Source: Clostridia bacterium
GTDB lineage: Bacteria > Bacillota_A > Clostridia > Christensenellales > Borkfalkiaceae
NCBI GenBank assembly: GCA_003979335.1
Contig: RYWC01000048.1
Span: 1-5,963, forward strand
Direction: 5' to 3'
Length of the DNA: 5,963 bases
Part shown: in pieces, positions 5,513-5,963 of the stretch
Layout of the letters: each line of letters opens with the position of its first letter
Numbering within the stretch: the stretch's first letter is position 1
Notes under the pieces: generated by a model
What the model saw: the letters and a program-made list of their open reading frames with translations, nothing else
Told to the model about the DNA's origin: nothing
The model's database searches: none
Program-made: the position numbers and the translations under genes

Positions 5513-5854
5513 ATGTCAAAACGTAATTCGACAGCTTCTACCTCTAACAGGGATATCGTGAAATTCGCCGCGTTTTGGGGAATGTCGTTGGCGGCATTGT
5601 TCTATATTTTCAGCGGCATAATCAGCCTGATTTTAAAACTTATAAACAGTATTGACGGTAAAACCGCAGGTATATTAAGCAATATAGTAACAATCTTTAC
5701 TCTTTTGGGAAACATCGCAATAATCGTGGCGATAGCAATTCCCGCGTGGCGTTATGTAAGCCATAAAAGCAAAGGCTGGAAAATATTCTACTGGATTATG
5801 CTTGTTGTGTTCGCTTTCGGATGTATTCTCGGAATGCTCGGCGGCATACTCTGA
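5513..5854 (+). CDS. Small integral membrane protein of unknown function, three predicted helices
   Basis: I do not recognise a family. The 113-residue protein starts with a polar Ser/Thr-rich segment (MSKRNSTASTSNRD) and then has three hydrophobic stretches at about 18-44, 53-79 and 92-113. A short polar loop (45-52, with Asp48 and Lys50) joins the first two, and a basic loop (RYVSHKSKGWK, 80-90) joins the second and third. There is no cleavable signal peptide, cysteine motif or charged residue deep inside a helix that would suggest an enzyme or channel. The positive loop at 80-90 suggests that it lies on the cytoplasmic side. Evidence that this is a real gene is strong: ATG with AAGGAG at 8-base spacing (5499-5504), a consensus promoter, and a strong terminator 26 bases past the stop, forming a stand-alone unit. 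The opposite-strand frame in the same region has no such signals. Confidence 0.85.
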   Translation: MSKRNSTASTSNRDIVKFAAFWGMSLAALFYIFSGIISLILKLINSIDGKTAGILSNIVTIFTLLGNIAIIVAIAIPAWRYVSHKSKGWKIFYWIMLVVFAFGCILGMLGGIL

Positions 5855-5879
5855 TAAACAATATACTCTTATAAACAAA

Positions 5880-5917
5880 TCCCCGACGGAAACGTCGGGG
5901 AATTTTTCCGCTTTTTT
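5880..5917 (+). terminator. Intrinsic terminator after the small membrane protein gene
   Basis: CCCCGACG (5881-5888) and CGTCGGGG (5893-5900) pair perfectly around a GAAA tetraloop, with one more T-A pair outside. They are followed by ATTTTT (5902-5907) and a second T-run (5912-5918). Confidence 0.95.
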
Positions 5918-5919
5918 TC

Positions 5920-5948
5920 TTTACAAATTTTTAAGCTTGATTTATAAT
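5920..5948 (+). promoter_or_regulatory. Sigma-A promoter for a gene beyond the window
   Basis: TTTACA (5920-5925), 17-bp spacer, perfect TATAAT (5943-5948). Transcription should start near 5955-5956. An ATG at 5960-5962 follows only a few bases later with no ribosome binding site; it could be the start of the next gene, but only four bases of it are visible, so no coding region is called. Confidence 0.72.
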
Positions 5949-5963
5949 AGAATTCACTTATGG

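Noticed and set aside
5329..5526. Plus-strand 65-codon frame between rluD and the small membrane gene
   Set aside because: It overlaps the conserved rluD C-terminus out of frame, then runs through the next promoter and SD.

Overview
The window looks like a chromosomal segment of a low-GC, Gram-positive-type bacterium, most likely an anaerobic member of the Bacillota (Clostridia-like). The reasons are AT-rich codon choice, AGGAG-type ribosome binding sites, near-consensus sigma-A promoters with 17-bp spacers, the lspA-rluD gene pair, an EndoA-type MazF, and a fused NAD(P)H-hydrate repair enzyme beside birA. The species cannot be named from the sequence. All recognisable genes are on the plus strand. 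There is no tRNA, rRNA, CRISPR array or insertion sequence.

Layout. Bases 1-558 are the 3' part of a biotin-protein ligase gene (birA), which overlaps by one base the bifunctional NAD(P)H-hydrate epimerase/dehydratase gene (nnr, 558-1991). A strong promoter (1980-2008) begins inside the last codons of nnr and drives a leader of about 170 nt. The leader has the hallmarks of a yybP-ykoY manganese riboswitch (about 2016-2111) that overlaps a 17-bp intrinsic terminator (2100-2145). It precedes a CaCA-family cation/proton or cation/sodium antiporter (2184-3260). An EndoA/MazF-type ribonuclease toxin follows (3344-3691) with no antitoxin gene beside it, then a strong terminator (3711-3749). A fresh promoter (3775-3803) reads into lspA (3810-4523), lipoprotein signal peptidase with an unusual charged tail, and the translationally coupled RluA/RluD-family pseudouridine synthase (4520-5434). 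A monocistronic unit with its own promoter and terminator encodes a 113-residue membrane protein of unknown function (5513-5854). The last 45 bases hold another near-consensus promoter for a gene lying beyond the window.

How it works together. The most notable unit is the metal-responsive one: the riboswitch and terminator can be folded by hand into two mutually exclusive structures that predict an ON switch when Mn2+ is bound. The controlled gene is a Ca2+/Na+-exchanger homologue rather than one of the usual riboswitch partners, so the likely inference is that this exchanger exports Mn2+. No terminator is visible between the antiporter and mazF, so the toxin may partly share this control. 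The order nnr - antiporter - mazF recalls the common Bacillota order nnr - alr - antitoxin - mazF, with alr and the antitoxin missing here. A second theme is possible leaderless translation: the lspA promoter predicts transcription starting at the lspA ATG itself.
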